The position numbers and the translations under genes are program-made. A DNA stretch of 64,000 nucleotides from Eremophila alpestris peregrina (lineage: Eukaryota; Chordata; Aves; Passeriformes; Alaudidae), in the NCBI GenBank assembly GCA_009792885.1, contig WMCF01000030.1, positions 4,876,891 to 4,940,890 of the forward strand, given 5' to 3'. The notes under the pieces are model-generated. The model was not told the DNA's origin and ran no database searches. It worked only from the letters and a program-made list of their open reading frames with translations. Positions 13,359-28,100 of this stretch are shown here, piece after piece. Numbering within the stretch: the first letter of the stretch is position 1; each line of letters opens with the position of its first letter.

Positions 13359-16300
13359 CTGCACACAGTTTTTTTCAAAATTAAAGATAAAGAAAAGATC
13401 TGTTGGACGCACCAGTGAAAGGCAATGCTTTATTACAACACAAATTCGGTTTGTATCATCAGCATTTGATAAGTTGAAAAACATTCACATGTGAATTATT
13501 AACAGGAAAATTGAAATCAAACTGGAACCAAGCTAGGACATGAACTAAAAAAATTACTTTTTATTTCCTTTGTTCTAATGTAAGTCGCATTAACAGCTAG
13601 CTTAAGAAAGCTTTTCTGAATGTGACAAAAATACTGAAATATCTTTAATGGATGCATTGTTTCTGCAAGAAATATAATATATATTGTCCATAGAGAATTT
13701 CCATTGAGACAATTCCTGTATCTGGGAATAGCAAGAGTTTTTTTTCCTCAGTCAACTGAATTCACAAACAAAGTGTCTAGCTCTATAGGTTCCTGGAATT
13801 AAAAGCTGTAATTAAGGTCTGAAAGAAACAAAAGCCACTTTCATTACCCTCATACTTTCCCTCCAGGATTGTATACTCTTCCACGATGTCTCAGATTGTG
13901 AAGCAGTTATCTTTAGGGGCAGATTTTTCCTGGCCTCATTTTTATCACAGCAAGAAGAACACTAACTTTCTTCAGTTGTTTTGATAGGTTAATAATATTT
14001 AAAATATTTTTTGATTAAAGCAAAAAATATGATCCATGGAATATGAACCTTAAATCCTAAACTATGGAAAGCATTGTGTGTTTTTGGAAGTTTTTTTTTT
14101 TTTTTTAAGGTCAGTTATAGAACAATGGTGCTTCCTAAAATGGTAAAACAGGAATACTGATATCCACTGTAACATTATATGGCATTATGCACAGCAAAGT
14201 TAATTGATAATTCTTGAAATATTTTTGAAAAATAATATTTAGAACCTGTTTCTGTTGAAACCGCAGAAGTGACAAAAATTTCACTTACCAGAATTTGCAA
14301 ACTAAGATTATAAATACACTACTAATGAAATACTTAGCTAATACATGCTCTTTTTTCTCAAGTTTTCTTCTTATTTTCTGCATGTTCCTTTCCCTGAGAA
14401 ATATGCTGATCATCAAAGGGCATTAGAAAACTTACAGTCTTTCTGGGATAGACTATAGCACCTCCAGTGCTGTTCAAGCAAGTTTGCTTCTCTAAGCTAC
14501 ACTTTAAGACAAAAACATTAATCTCCTAGTGTATGAGAGAGATGTCAATAGGGCAACAGTGTATTTTAGTATTACACAGTACCAAAGCTGAAGATTAAAA
14601 AAAATCCAGTATATATAGAGACTCTTAAAACAGACGAAGTTATGCTAATATAGCACTCAAACTAGGGTGTTATACTCTGCTTCTTGGGATGGTGTCCCAG
14701 GCAAGAACTAGCACTGCACACTCCTTGCTTGTAGGTTAACTCATTCAGAACTGGTTTGGGGATCACTCTGCAGCACCAAATGGCAGTGGGCTGAGATAGC
14801 TTTTGATCCTGGTGATTTTGGTAAAGTCTCAAGTATATTTCACATTCCAGATTCTCAAACAGTTTTTTGTTGTGTAAGATGCATGTTCCCACACCTTTAA
14901 AACAATAATTGTTTTTAGCAAATATCAACATACTTTGGGAGACATCATTAATGACTGCTAAGGAATTTTTATGCAGTTCTTCAAAAAGGATTATCTACCC
15001 TATCATTAAACGTGGCTAGGTAGTCAAAGAATGATACATACAGGCCTCTCCATGTACCTCAGAAGTAATGGGCAGAAATTTTAGGAATGTGTTTTATCTA
15101 CATATTGCCCTCTAACATTCAATACAGAAGATCAGCCTGCAGTACTTGAGAGTTTCACAGATTTCTGGCCCCCTAAATATTATTCTAATGCTGCCTGAAC
15201 ACAGACCAGCCTTCAAGCTGTTGACACTTTTTCTGAGAGGTCACTTGTTTTCAAGAATTCTGAGTGAAATGAAGTACTGGACTCAAAAGAAAACTGTATA
15301 TGAAGCCTTCTCAGACAGTTACTGCAGGCTTATAAATTATGATTCATTTAGTATTCAGTTATTTACTTATTGGCTGAACCCCTTCCTCAATAGAACAGAA
15401 ATATTAATGAAAGAGCAAGGGAGATCTACCAAACTATGAACACTGGGATAAATCCAGAAGTGCCTAAACTTTCTGTTATTGAAATATACTAGTAAAGAGC
15501 TTGAGCCACTAAGAGTAAGGAATAATATTGTCAAATATAGCAAATTTGTTAAATTTTGTACATGAACATTAGTGAAAATAAACCCTACTCTCCATCACAT
15601 TGAAAGGTGGCATTTTTTACTGCCTTAACTAGGGAATGCCAAACAGCTCAATGATGTACCACTACCTCCACAGAAGTCTATCTGCCACCTAAATAACAGC
15701 TTCAGCAGATTGAAAGATTTTTTGCTGATAGCCCTTGATCTGTTTTTATTACAAGTGCTCCTCATCTGTCATTTTTGATGATTTTTAAACTTAAGAGTTA
15801 CATTAACTTTTTGTCCCCTTTTTTCTAATGATATTATCTTACCTCTTTCTAAAATTACTGTTGCTTTCAAATTTCTCTTGCAGAAATGTTCCAGCTACAG
15901 TATGCTAGGTATATACATATGTAAGAAATACGGGGAGTTTGTTAAGCACTGTAGTACCCTGATGGGACACACAGTTTATATGAGTTCTTATATTCATCCT
16001 TCTATTTCTTCTGATTTCTGTCACACCTCTGTCCTCCAGAACCTCTTCTTGATTAATTTTCCAAATTAATTCCAAATTCCAAATTATCTTCTTCATTAGT
16101 TCCATAGGATTGAAGACAAACAGCAGGCCTATCTTCTTGTTGCTTTTGGGGAATTAAGTCAGCTCTTTCAAGTAACCTGGCTCTGATTTTCCTTGCCTAA
16201 GTAGGTATTTACTTATTTTCAGGTGCTGTTAGGGTAAGTGTGTTTCATAAAATTAAAAAGGATGGGGAGATAATCAGGAAGAGGAAAAAATTTCCAAGGC

Positions 16301-16649
16301 TTTTATGAGGTGTCATTTGGGATTTGATTGCTTCTTTTTATCTATGTAATTTAATTGTTCAGAGTATTATACCTTGAAGCTGTTTTGTGAATCTTTAAGA
16401 ACGAAAAAGATTTACATTGTTTGTTCTGTGTCTAATTAAAAGTGATTACAGTAATTTCCCTGGAGTGAACTAGTGCTGTATTTGTTTCAAGGTCTTAACT
16501 AACAGGGAAAGAAAAAAAGAAAAAAAAGAAAAAAAGACAGAAAGGCGCCTCTTTTCCGCACAGAAGGTTATGAGTGAGAGTTACTTATGGTCTGCTTTCA
16601 GCTAATATGATTGTTTTAGCCACAAATAACATAAGCTCATGTGACTTAC
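13359..16649 (-). other. MYO16: MYO16 intron g-h (3291 bp)
   Basis: The donor is GTAAGTCA and the acceptor is GTGTGCAG. The sequence is AT-rich with a purine run at about 16,507-16,537 and a T16 run at 14,091-14,106. No other element is recognised. Confidence 0.9.
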
Positions 16650-16761
16650 CAGGCTATTGAATCCCAGAGCACCTAGAGCTTGTTTTAGTATGGCTAATTT
16701 CTCCCTGTTTTGAGGGTTAGCTGCTAACATCATCTCTTCTGATACAGTCTGGCTTAGATAC
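16650..16761 (-). CDS. MYO16: Myosin XVI exon g: upper 50-kDa segment
   Basis: One base completes Arg, then 37 codons: YLSQTVSEEMMLAANPQNRE and KLAILKQALGALGFNSL. It leaves phase 0 at CTG|GTAAGT and is entered after CTCTGTGCAG. The YLSQT start and the helix ending LGFNSL match the myosin region between the 'yxyLnxs' strand and the ILHLGNI helix. The middle (SEEMMLAANPQ) is a variable loop and the least conserved coding part in the window. Confidence 0.95.
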
Positions 16762-19557
16762 CTGCACAGAGGAAAAACAGCAGATCTGGTATTTACAAGA
16801 CTGGTGCATGATCAAACTTTTGAAGTTAAAGCCCAGCTTTACATTTCTAACCAGAGTTTTATTGCAGATTTTTCTCAGCCTTTGGAGGGAGCAGTACCAG
16901 TGACAGAATGTTCTGTATTTCTTTCTTGAACTTTTGCTTAAGATTCCCCCCAACCCCAACTTTAGCCCCACAATGGAAGCTGAAAGTTCAAACTGGATTT
17001 ATACCACTGCCAGTTTTGCTAGTCTTGCACTGCCAGAGATTCTCCTCCAAAAGGAAGGTTTGAGGAGAACCTCTGGTAACTCTGATTGCTTTAAATTCCC
17101 CTCTTGCTGACAAGGGAATAAGGTCAGCCCTTAACTGCCACAATGATCATTCCTTCCTCCAGAAGCTGAATGGGTGATAGGTATACCCAACATCTCTCAA
17201 CATGAAGCAGTAACCAAGTACAAAGAATAGAAAGTACAGGCCTTAAGCTGTACTGCTTTGCACACTCCAAAGCAAAAGGAAATTTTAAGTACTTTCCCCA
17301 AAACAATGATTAGCAGAGAGAGACACCTAGTGCAGCAGCTAACGCAGGCGAGAAAAAAACAGAAGCAACATAAAGAGTAATAATATAAAACAGATTAAAT
17401 ACAAACTGTAGCAAAACAGGTTATTGAAACGTCCAGCAATCTAGCCTTTATAACAATTTATTTTGGCCCTCTTGAAGTAACTCTGTATTTTTAAAAGTAT
17501 TCAAGTATCTTCATAGAGCTGAAATAACAAAGAATGAGGTGTCTGAATATCTTACAGGATATTACTTCTAATTACATAATGCTGAGAATGCAAGAGATTG
17601 TCTTTTATTGTTGTCATTAAATTACCATAATCATTAAAATACACATTCATCACACAATCTGCAATCTTCACAAGTGTCACTTAAATAAACAAAATAACTC
17701 TCCACACCTTCTGTCCAAATAACATCACCACTACACTAACAAAGGTGGACAATTTACACACATTCCAACCCCTACCCTTCGCCACAATTACAACAAACAT
17801 TCTCCACAATTATTTTGCTCTCTGTTGATGTTCAGTCCATGATCTGTCACTTAAATATGTGAAGCAATACTGGTTTAATTTTTGAAAATTTTTGTTTACA
17901 GTCACCTTCTCATACCAATATAGAGGAGACATAGTTTCAAAATAAATGCCTATTACCACAGCAGGTCTGTGGTAACCGACCAAGGCAACACTCTAGTAGG
18001 GGTGGTAGTTCTTTTAAGGGGTGCCCTTTTGCATGAATGTGTGTATGAAGAATTATTTAGTACTTGCACTTTTCTAACAGATAAAGAGGTTTAAATAGTA
18101 CTCACAATGAAACATAAAGTGCATTTTTAGTGAATCCATGCCAGATTTACCAGTGTGGATTCCCAACAGGCGGGCAGAAGAAGAATCATGGAGTTAAAAA
18201 TGTGTGCCTGGGTGTGTAAGTAGCTTTTGCACCCACAGGAGGACTAACTCAGCAAATATCTCAAGTACAAACAAGCCTCTCACATCAGTGGATAAAGCTG
18301 GTGGTTAACAAACCATTGAGAACATGGGTCTGTGAGCATCACTGCCAGAGCTCAGCACTGCTTCCTTGAGGTTACTAAAACATTAATTTTGTCAGACTGA
18401 GGTAGGTACAAATGATAGCACAGCTGTCAAATCAGCCAGAGCAGATGATACAAAATATAGCCAGCTTTACTTTTTTTTTCCTGGGGTTTTTTACACTGCC
18501 TGTAGGCTCAAAAGGAGCCAAGAATACATCTAATACTGAATCTGGCATAGAACCTACTGGTGTAAAGGTTAATCTATCAGAGAATTTTCCACTCTTCTGA
18601 ACTGCTGCATGAGCTTATGCCAGTAACATGTTATGCATCATGAGTTGGTGGCACTTTTGATCCATAATTAGGAGATTTACAGCAGCAGCCACTCTGCTGT
18701 CAAAATATTCTATTGTTGAATGCTGTAGGAGTTGGAAGCATATGGCCATTTCTGCAAAAAAAAGCCTCCTCCTCAATGGTTTTCTCCCTAAATAACTCTT
18801 TGTCTCTCTTTGTACTGAGCAGGGAGCAGTCTTTCCTGTTCTGTGAAGAGAATACTCCACACTTCTCCTTTTTAAGCAACCCCATTTAACCAGCACCTTT
18901 TTAGCACAGCTAGTGAATACCGTTGTTGCAAAAAGCTGTGTGAGCACTACCTACACCTCTGAAAGCAGGTTGCAGGACAGCAAAGTGCTGCAGACTCTCA
19001 CTCTCTGAGAGGAAAGAGCTGAGCTGCAGCATGAAATGACACGTGCCAGTTCTTGCCTTCAGCACAGCACTTGCTGATACAGCAGGGGGCAAAATGGGCA
19101 CCTGCCAAACCAGGTGCCTGTGGCTCTAACAAACCATCCATAAACTGCAGCATCTGCTGGGACTTGCCTGTTGGAAGAGAATCTGACTTTTCCAGCTATA
19201 CACATCCTGAAGACTTAATCAGCAGATGTGCTGGTGCTCTTGGAAAGGGATGCAGCTGGACATTTTCTAAGATGCACTTCAATTTAGTTTCCCCAGTCCA
19301 AAAGCAATTAAATTATTTTATAACATTTCATGAGGCCCACTCATTTTCCAAACTGTTTAAGGCCTAATAAAATATAAAACATTGCTTTGAAGATCTGCAC
19401 ATTTGACTGTTAAATGTTTATAATACAGAGTATACTCATATTAAGGATGGATTAATTACATAGAGTACTTGGAACTGCTGATGGCTATCATGCAACCCCC
19501 ACAAAATGTAGGAAATATAGAGTGTAACATAATATATTCTAGCCATACAAAGAAACA

Positions 19558-19595
19558 TATTTTCCTAATTATTAAGTATTTTCCTAATTATTAAG
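19558..19595. repeat. 19-bp perfect tandem duplication
   Basis: TATTTTCCTAATTATTAAG occurs twice without spacer (19,558-19,576 and 19,577-19,595). Confidence 0.9.
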
Positions 19596-22500
19596 TTCAT
19601 TCTGCTCAGAAACACAGTAGCATTTTGATAAATGTTGTTTTTCTTTTAAAACAGTTCCCTGGAAGCTCATTCATTCCACTTTAAACAGGTTTGAGACACC
19701 GTGTCAATACTACCACTGTCACCTATTAATGTTTAAGAACTAGAGTCCAGAATAAGTATTAAATTGTCCTGTCTCCCACAAAATTAAGGAAAGAGGAAAG
19801 AGATGTGTCACAGTGCAAAAGTGCTAATAATAATAAACATTCCTTGGTTGAAAATACATCACTTTTCCATAAAATGTAAGCTTTTTTCCCAGGACGTGTG
19901 TCTTTCCTCATATTTATAGTGCATTTTTATCTTTTGACCTTCCAGTGGCCAGGGCAGAAAGGCATTGCTGGTGATGAAGAGGAACTAAACTGCTTAAAAT
20001 TTATATTTTGAAGCTACCATGGATATTTCAGTTACTATTTTTACTTAGAATTTTTGCTGTTGTGAACTACACCCATGAAAACCTACCATGTTATTTGAGT
20101 GTGTGCAACATTTCTGTAAGTTTCCAACAAAATAGTCTGTGTTCAAATGTAAACCAGATCTGGTTACTCCTGTGTTCTTTGTTGCTGATAATTTTAGTAA
20201 AAGAGTTCTTACTGCTGTACAATCCAGAGCTGGTGCTCCATAATAGCTGATGCACATAGGCTATGCACCAGTTTCATGCTTACTTCGTTCAGTTTTACTA
20301 GCCTTACTGGCATATCTCTGTGTGCAAATTCATTCTGCAAATGCACATTCACATTGGTTTACTGTAGCTTTAAAAAAAGATTCTCAGATTTTGGAAGAAG
20401 TTGAGCCTCTTAACTGAAGGTAGCTACTCAGACAAATGATATTTATATCTCTCACAAAAGAGACAAACCAAAGAGTTTATGCAGCTCTGGTAATTAACCC
20501 CTTTCTGCTGACTGTGTAACTATTTGTTAAAATGCTACCCCACGCTGACATTTGCATCAGACTAATACTTTTAACAGACAGTTTATGAGCACACAAAAAA
20601 GTTTTAAAGACATGGTCAATGATTTTTATTTCAAAAAAGAGTAAGCTCACTGATTAACAAAACTTCTTTTCTTAAAGAAGATAAACTAATTGAATTGTAT
20701 AATCACTTCCAGTAAAGCACAATACTACATTAGATAGACAATTTCTTGAGAAAAGTAAGGGACTATATAGTTTTTCTTTCTGTTTTTTTTTTTTCTATCA
20801 GTACTAATTTGCAGCACTGTACCAATCTCATCTATTCTAGTCTCTAAAAGAAAAAAAAATACTGTTTAGAAGAAAGAGTCAATGGTGGTAATTTTTTAGT
20901 ATATTGCTTATCATAACATACCATTTTTGAACCATCATTAGAATGACACCATAGATCAAATTTTCAGGTAGGGGTGTGACTAGTACAACCAGGAATATAA
21001 AAAAGTACTTAGTATAACATTCAATTCTTAAACATTAACCACCCATATAGTTCCATAATTACCTTACCTGTTTACCTTACCATTCTCATTGTAATTGATA
21101 CACATCATCACAATTATTTGACTTACATATTTGGCACACTGATCTCAAATATGAAGAAGAAATATGTATGTCAGCTTATCTGAACAATACTGACCTTCTG
21201 TGACATAGGCATGTTTCAAAATTTCCTGCATAACCCCACCAGTTAAAAGCTGTGTTCAAGTAATTAATCCTTTGCTTAGATATTGAGCAAATAATGAGAT
21301 TAAAGCTACATCTAGCTAAGACAAGCAAAGATCAAAAAGAAGTTTTGACTATCAGTTTGCCACTGACAGAAACTCAGCAAAATAATACCTGATTTACATT
21401 AAATTTTTTTAACAGTAGTCCAAGAGCATTTAGTATCAAAGTGATCTGCCTCATTCAATGTAAACAATTAATTAATTTCTGTTTATTCTTAGAACTGCTA
21501 CATTTATTTAAAATTTGTGAAAAAACAAAAATAAACAAGTTTGAAATCAGGTAATAAACCTTGATATTTCACTAACAGGGTAAGTAAAACATTGCCAAAG
21601 CACTATCCTAACCACTTTTCATTTGTAGAATCTGACACCTGAAATGTTCCAGTATTCTGTGAGAGCAGCCATTTTATGCCACACACCTATACACATATTG
21701 CTCTGTAGGATACAAAAATATCTGCTTCGTTGCAAGGGTTCAAGTCATATCTGGCAGGGAAACTGTCTGAAAGAGATGAGTAGGTTGCAACCAGTTCATC
21801 AGAAATTCCCTTTTGACTGGACAATTCTAACTGTGTTTCAATTAAAGATGAAGATGAATCACGGATTTGCCAGATGGACACTTCTTTTCCGAGGGCATTC
21901 CTGAAGTAAATACATCTTTTCATTAATAATTAAACAAACTCTTGGTAGGATTATATTGTTAAGTGGTTCTAAGTCACTGCAAAATTTTAGGATAAAACCC
22001 TACGATTTAAAAAAGGGAGTTGGGGATGATTTTAAGCTAGCATCTAGCTGCTTCCCACTTGGCTCTTTTCCTGATGGAGAATGAGAATTTTCACATCTAC
22101 TCTGTGTTTTAAAGCTTTCTGGGCTATAACAGATTTGACATAAGGGTAACAGTAAAAAACAGTACAAAAAAATCTTGAAACTTTATTGTAGATGATAGTG
22201 AAGTAAATGCTGCTTGTAGTAATAAGGATTTCAGCAACCACAGTCAAGATCTTCAGTAAAAAACCCTCAGGTTACAGGCAAAAATCTTCATTTCCTGATT
22301 GTTTATACTCGGAACAATCTGTGCTCAGATTAGAAACAGGACACATCTCTAATAACAAAAAAACTCCCAAAAAACAACCAACTAGAACCACACAGAAAAG
22401 TAGGGGGCTGAATAAGGGTATCCTGCCTTAGTGGTCAGAAAAAGTGACAGAGATTAGATGAAAGCACGTTTTGTCCAGGAATTAGGCCAAACAGAAATGA

Positions 22501-22739
22501 CTACTAAAAAGATACAAGTCAGCAGCAAACAATTATAGAATAAGACAAAGGGATAACTTAAATGTACAAATTCAAGACAGGCAAGGCTGATTAGGCAGTG
22601 GATCATCAGAACTAACCTAGTATAAACTAAATGAGAGTCAAGTGTGCCTTGATAATACAAAAAATAATCATTATATATAACACCCTTATTTGCATAGGCT
22701 AACATAGAAGCCATAAAGTATTTAGCATGGTTAAAGCTT

Positions 22740-23080
22740 GAAGTGGACTACTCTGTGTAGTTTGGGGCACTCCATTTCAGGAAAATCAGGACCAGCCAAG
22801 AGAAAACCCAGAGGAAAGCAGCAGCAAAAATGCAAACAGAGAAAATAGACTCAGGAGCAAAACAGTTCATTAAATGCTACCTACAGAAGACTGAGAAGGA
22901 TATTACAAAGATGAAAATTCCACAGTCTGGAGGACTATACCTGGAGGTTTTCAAGACTCAGTAAAGCTCTGAAAAATCTGATCTGATCTGCCAGCTGGTC
23001 CTGTGTGGAGCAGCAGACAGCAGAGACCCCCTGAAGTCCCTGTCAAAATGAATTACTCCGTGATCCTATGAAACACATTC
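22740..23080 (+). mobile_element. CR1 LINE, old 3' fragment
   Basis: Decayed CR1 wording is readable on the plus strand: ATTACAAAGATGAAAATTCC, CTGGAGGTTTTCAAGACTCA, then CCTGAAGTCCC and GTGATCCTATG, corresponding to the CR1 LFK..L block, the GGTCCCTTCCAA block and the tail. Many substitutions and no open frame show an old insertion. The 5' border is uncertain. Confidence 0.7.
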
Positions 23081-24680
23081 AATTTATTTCCCAGATAAGT
23101 TGAGATTTGTTTTTTGGGTGTTTTTTTTAATCTCATGTAATATCAGTAATTTTGGCCCCAGAAAGGTGGGACATCAAGGAAAGATAGGTCTTCATTGGTA
23201 GCAGAACATTACCTTGACCTTTAAGTAGTCCCTAAAATGCAAAAATTAACTACAGGTGTTAGAGCCATAAGATATCTGAGGACAAGTAAAATTTGATCAG
23301 AAATGTACATTGTTCAATATCTGAAGGGATGACAGTATTCTAAAATCAGAACAGTCTTAAACACCAGACCCTTACCAATGGATGAGTCAAAATAGGAAGA
23401 TAATATTTCTGCCCTTCTGCTCAGGTCAGCAACACTTTCCACTAGTCTAGCTAGTAGTTTAAAAAGCACTGCATTATTATTTTATGAGGAGGAAAACTTC
23501 TTCTGATATTGAAAACAAATATTCTGACACCAACTTCTAAATCATCTTTCTTTTTTAAAATTTTAGAAAACTCAAATTTTATAGAATCTAGACTCAAATT
23601 TTAAGTAATACTGATATGACCAATTTATCATCAGGAAATTTCCAGGCACTTTGATTACCTCTTATGAGCTAGAAACCAAATAAAACCTCTTTTAAGATTT
23701 TTTTACATCTTCAAAATACCTGGACTATTTTAAAAAAGACCTGGGGCACAGGACCAAACTCTTGACCAGCTCTCAACTTATTGATGGAAATATCCAATGC
23801 AAGCTGGATCAAAATAACTGTCAGGACACATGCTATGGCCACCACAACATCTCCAAGCCAATATAACTTAGCTTTATTTTGTATCTAGACAGTAAATGGT
23901 TTTACCTTCAATGTGAAATTATGTATTAATAAGGCTACCAGGATGACTGAAGTATCCTTTCTTGCACGTAATCACTCAGGGAGGATAAGATATTTATTCT
24001 ACTGGGCTTCTGGGTAAAGGTGTACAATAAATGAACTCAAACTTACTTTACTTAGACTTCTGTTCTTACGTTTTTTCACTTAGGAAGTGAAAAAAAAAAG
24101 ATTGGGGTGGAAGTCACAACAGAAACTTTGCTCACTATAAATACCATCCTGAGGCAGAAAATCACAAGTTTCAAGATCTGGGAATGATAGATACATGGCC
24201 CTGATAAGAACTGGGAACATGAATGTGAACACAGACGGAACTGCCCTGGCATTAGCTCACAAACCAGTCACGTTTTCTTTCTTTTGTGCAGCTGTGGCAG
24301 TAGATTTTCAAAGGACCTCTCTGTTTGCACAGTAGATCCTGTCTTGATACAGAGGCTTGGACTTTTGTATACCAGATCTCTGGAGGCCTTTTTTAAACCA
24401 AGAGCAAAGGAAAATATTATTTTTCTCTGTTTATATTCCTTTAGTTGGTAAAAGAAAAAAATAAAAAGAAAAGAAATGCATGAGAGGAGCTGAATGTCAT
24501 AATCTGTTCTTTTTTGAGACATTTTGGCCAACTGGTTCCTGTGAGGAATTAAAACTTCTATGGTGTGCTTTCTTCTGCTGATCCACTTGCCCACATGTCC
24601 TATCTCTGCTATTAGTGGGATACCTCTTAACTAAAATGCAGAGAAAGTATCAACTCCTACTCTAGCACAATTGAACACAA

Positions 24681-24699
24681 TTTTTTTTTTTTTTTTTTT
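24681..24699. repeat. Poly(T) run
   Basis: Nineteen consecutive T residues; no element is recognised next to it. Confidence 0.85.
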
Positions 24700-25070
24700 G
24701 CTAAAGGAGTTCAAAATTATTGGATAAAGAATTTACATGGAAGGAGCAAAGAAAAAATACTTAAGATAAACTAATCATGAAATACAGGTCTCTCTATCAA
24801 TATTTAATTAGGCAGTGAAAGCCACTGAAGATCATGTCGTGAATCACAAATTCTGGATTTTTTTCTATAAAGCCATTCTTTCTTTTACAAAAATGACATA
24901 CAAATATTCATTCACCAATTTAAAATAAAAAAAAAACTTAAAACTGAGATCCTAATACTTAATACTTTCTCTATCTAAGCTAGATATTTATATTCATTTA
25001 TCCAAGCCAGAAGATTTTTGTTCTCACTTTTAGGACAAAAGCCCCAAGTTTTGGTGGGTTTTTCCTGGTG

Positions 25071-25142
25071 TGTTGTTTGTTTGTTTGTTTGCTTGCTTGT
25101 TTTGGGGTTTTTTGGTCTTATTTTGGTTTTTTGGGGTTTTTT
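25071..25142 (+). repeat. G/T-rich low-complexity tract
   Basis: A (GTTT)n run is followed by alternating T and GGGG or GG runs up to a GGGGTTTTTT. It resembles the tract at 46.8 kb. Confidence 0.85.
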
Positions 25143-28100
25143 ATGTATTATGCTGTAAGCCTATGGGAACCAGTCACACAATAGTTCTCCAAAACCAGTA
25201 TGTAGTGTCCAGTTAAAGAAATTCAGAAGACATGACTGAACCAGGCCCTTTCACCTTTATCCTGGATATGATTTCCTGCATATATCTCCCCTCACACAGA
25301 GGTGTCCAAATTCTTTTTAATCGTGGTGATAAGCAGGATGTAGAACTGACTTGTTATGCATGAGCTGCTCCATAAGGCAGCTTTATAGGCAACTGGTAGG
25401 AAATACTGTGCCCAAAGCCTAGAGAAGAGCACATCAGTCAGACTGAATGGATTCAGGAATGGCTACTGGAAGCACTCTTTTCTTCTAATGCTGTAAAGGC
25501 TTTTCTTACAGCTTGACCTTAATTTAAATGTCTTATTAAAAAGCACAAGTATGCTCTCAGTGCCAGCTTTTATAAAACGCTGCATTAGTTGTTCCAAAAA
25601 CAGACACATACCATGCCCATCATGACATCATATTTAGTGATTTTAAGCCACTGGAAAAACAAGAAGTTGGTTTCTTTACTTGCCAGGTTTATAAGTACTG
25701 TGAAGTAGAATAATGAATCATTTCACCACTCTGTATTGTCCAAATTCAGCAAAACACTTCTGCGTAACTAACTTGAAACCCGTGTTTTGTCCCACTGATT
25801 TCAGTTGAATCTGAATATCACAGTAAGTATCAATAACTGGAAGTTATAGGTGAACACCCTGTGTTGAGCTCTGGTTGGCTGAGAAAGAAGGAAAGGCAGA
25901 CTGAGTTGTGTGAGACTAGAGGAAATAAGGAGTACTGGTAACCTAGACTTCAAGCTGTCCCAAGCATTGTTTACATAATTTTTAGGCCTTAATATAACGT
26001 TATCTTACACTTCTTTCTACTCTATGCCATGAGGATTCCAAAGATACACAAACATTCCTGAACTGTAACTGTATGACCTAGGCATAGTGCAGAAAACACA
26101 GTATTTAACTATTTATCTTGGATGTACCCCTGCCCCAACACAGCCATGGCACTTCTTGCTCAGCACCATCAGGGGAGTCTCTGAGACACTTCACAATGAG
26201 CCATACACACTTATCTTTTGGCTCTACTTGTCATTATAAAAAGTCTAAACCAGAATATTATTACAAAATCTTCATTAGTTGATACTTTGCTGCTTGAAAA
26301 TTCCCAATAGAGCCAATGTCACAGGAGGATGAGGCAGTATTTCATAATCAGGCTCCAGCTCTAACACAATGGATATGCATGTTGTGGGTGTCATTTAATG
26401 TGACATTGTATTAAGAAGCATGGATTAACAAGCTAAATCCCTTCCTTCCCCTTATTAGTGCTGCCCAATGAACCATACACTTGCACAAGCATGTCAAAAG
26501 CATATGGCTTTTTCCTTAGCAGTCCCCATTTCTCCTTCTCATCCAGTTCAGGGTAGTAGCCCTCATTAGGCACAATGGTCATCTCTAAAAATTCAACATT
26601 ACCAGATCAGTTAGTTTTTACTTTAACTTCAGATAGAAATCGTAACATCTCAGATATAGGTTAGTTACAGACAAAACACAAGCATTTAAAACCAAGTTTT
26701 CTTACAACTAGGTCAGTTTGCTGCTCTTAGATTAAATATTTGTGAAGTATTTCACCGAAATACATTACATTTTTGTAAAAGTTTAGCTATTCCTGTGACT
26801 ACTTACTAAATCTCAAAATGCCATTTAGGATTGTTTGGCCTGACTGAAGATTAATTACTTCATTGTTCTACATGTGTTTCAAAAAATGCTTTCAGAACTG
26901 ATGGAATAAAGACTATTGAGTATATAAAAGCAAGCCACTACCTTTCAAAAATAAATTCCACAAATCTATGACACTTACTAACTCAGAGAATAAGAAATTT
27001 CAGCAAACCTTTTTATTTCTTTAAATATCTCATGTGAATATGGGAGGACAATGTATTCTGCTTAGTGGGGAAAAGCTGCTTTGCACTTAGCACTGTTTGA
27101 TATGTAAACAGGAATGAGATAAAGACAAAGCAAAACAGTTGACATCAATGAAGTAAATGACATTTCCAGAACATGATAATGAATAGCTTCTGGCTTTAAT
27201 CTCTCAGGGAAAAAGGGCATGTATTAATCTATTTTTTTTTTTATCTTTGTCCCCACTTTTTAAACTTATTTGAATCTGAAGAAATTTTATACCCTCTGAA
27301 CCCTGTCACCCTGTAGCACTGAGCTGGATTTACTGTTTATCATTTCAGTGTGCACATTTCTGCTCATAACTTGTGCAATAAAGTATCGAAAGCAGCACTT
27401 TAAAAATTCTGAAAAGCTTTGTTAATGTCAAGAGTTAAGGTACCAGCATAATATTAATTAACTAAACACTGTAGACAGATTTGATGACAGCCAGAACATA
27501 GTTCTTATTTGTAACAAAATTACAAATTTTGTACATGTTTTGTAAACTGGTTTTATTACAGAAAGCTTATATCAGCTCATGTGTTATCCAGTAAGTAGTT
27601 TTGCCTTGATATTTTATAAAATGGGATTTCAAATAATTCTGTAAGGAAGACTATGTGTACTATGAAGTACATAAGTTTTACAGACAATGGATATACTGAA
27701 AAGGAAAGCAAAGAAATACATGTTGGTTTTTAGCCTCAAAATTTCAAATATTGGTAGGCTACAATCAGGTATGGGGTTTTTTTCCTACTTATATCAATAA
27801 TCCTGTGGAACAGGTTGAAATCAGATACTCAAGCATTCTGTTCCTAAAATTATACAAAAACATTAGTTTAGAATTATTCCATTAAAGAAAAAAGGAATGT
27901 GTAACAGGAGTAACTGAAAATAGACATTTTCACACTTCTGATGGTAGTACAATAATTAATACAGACAGCATACCTTGAACCGCTTTTCTTACTCATAATT
28001 CAGTTATTTTACAGGACAGAATCACAAGATCATAATTCTGTGAACTACCACTCTAAAAGTATGATTTTGAAGTTTAATATACATGAAATAAGGAGCATAA

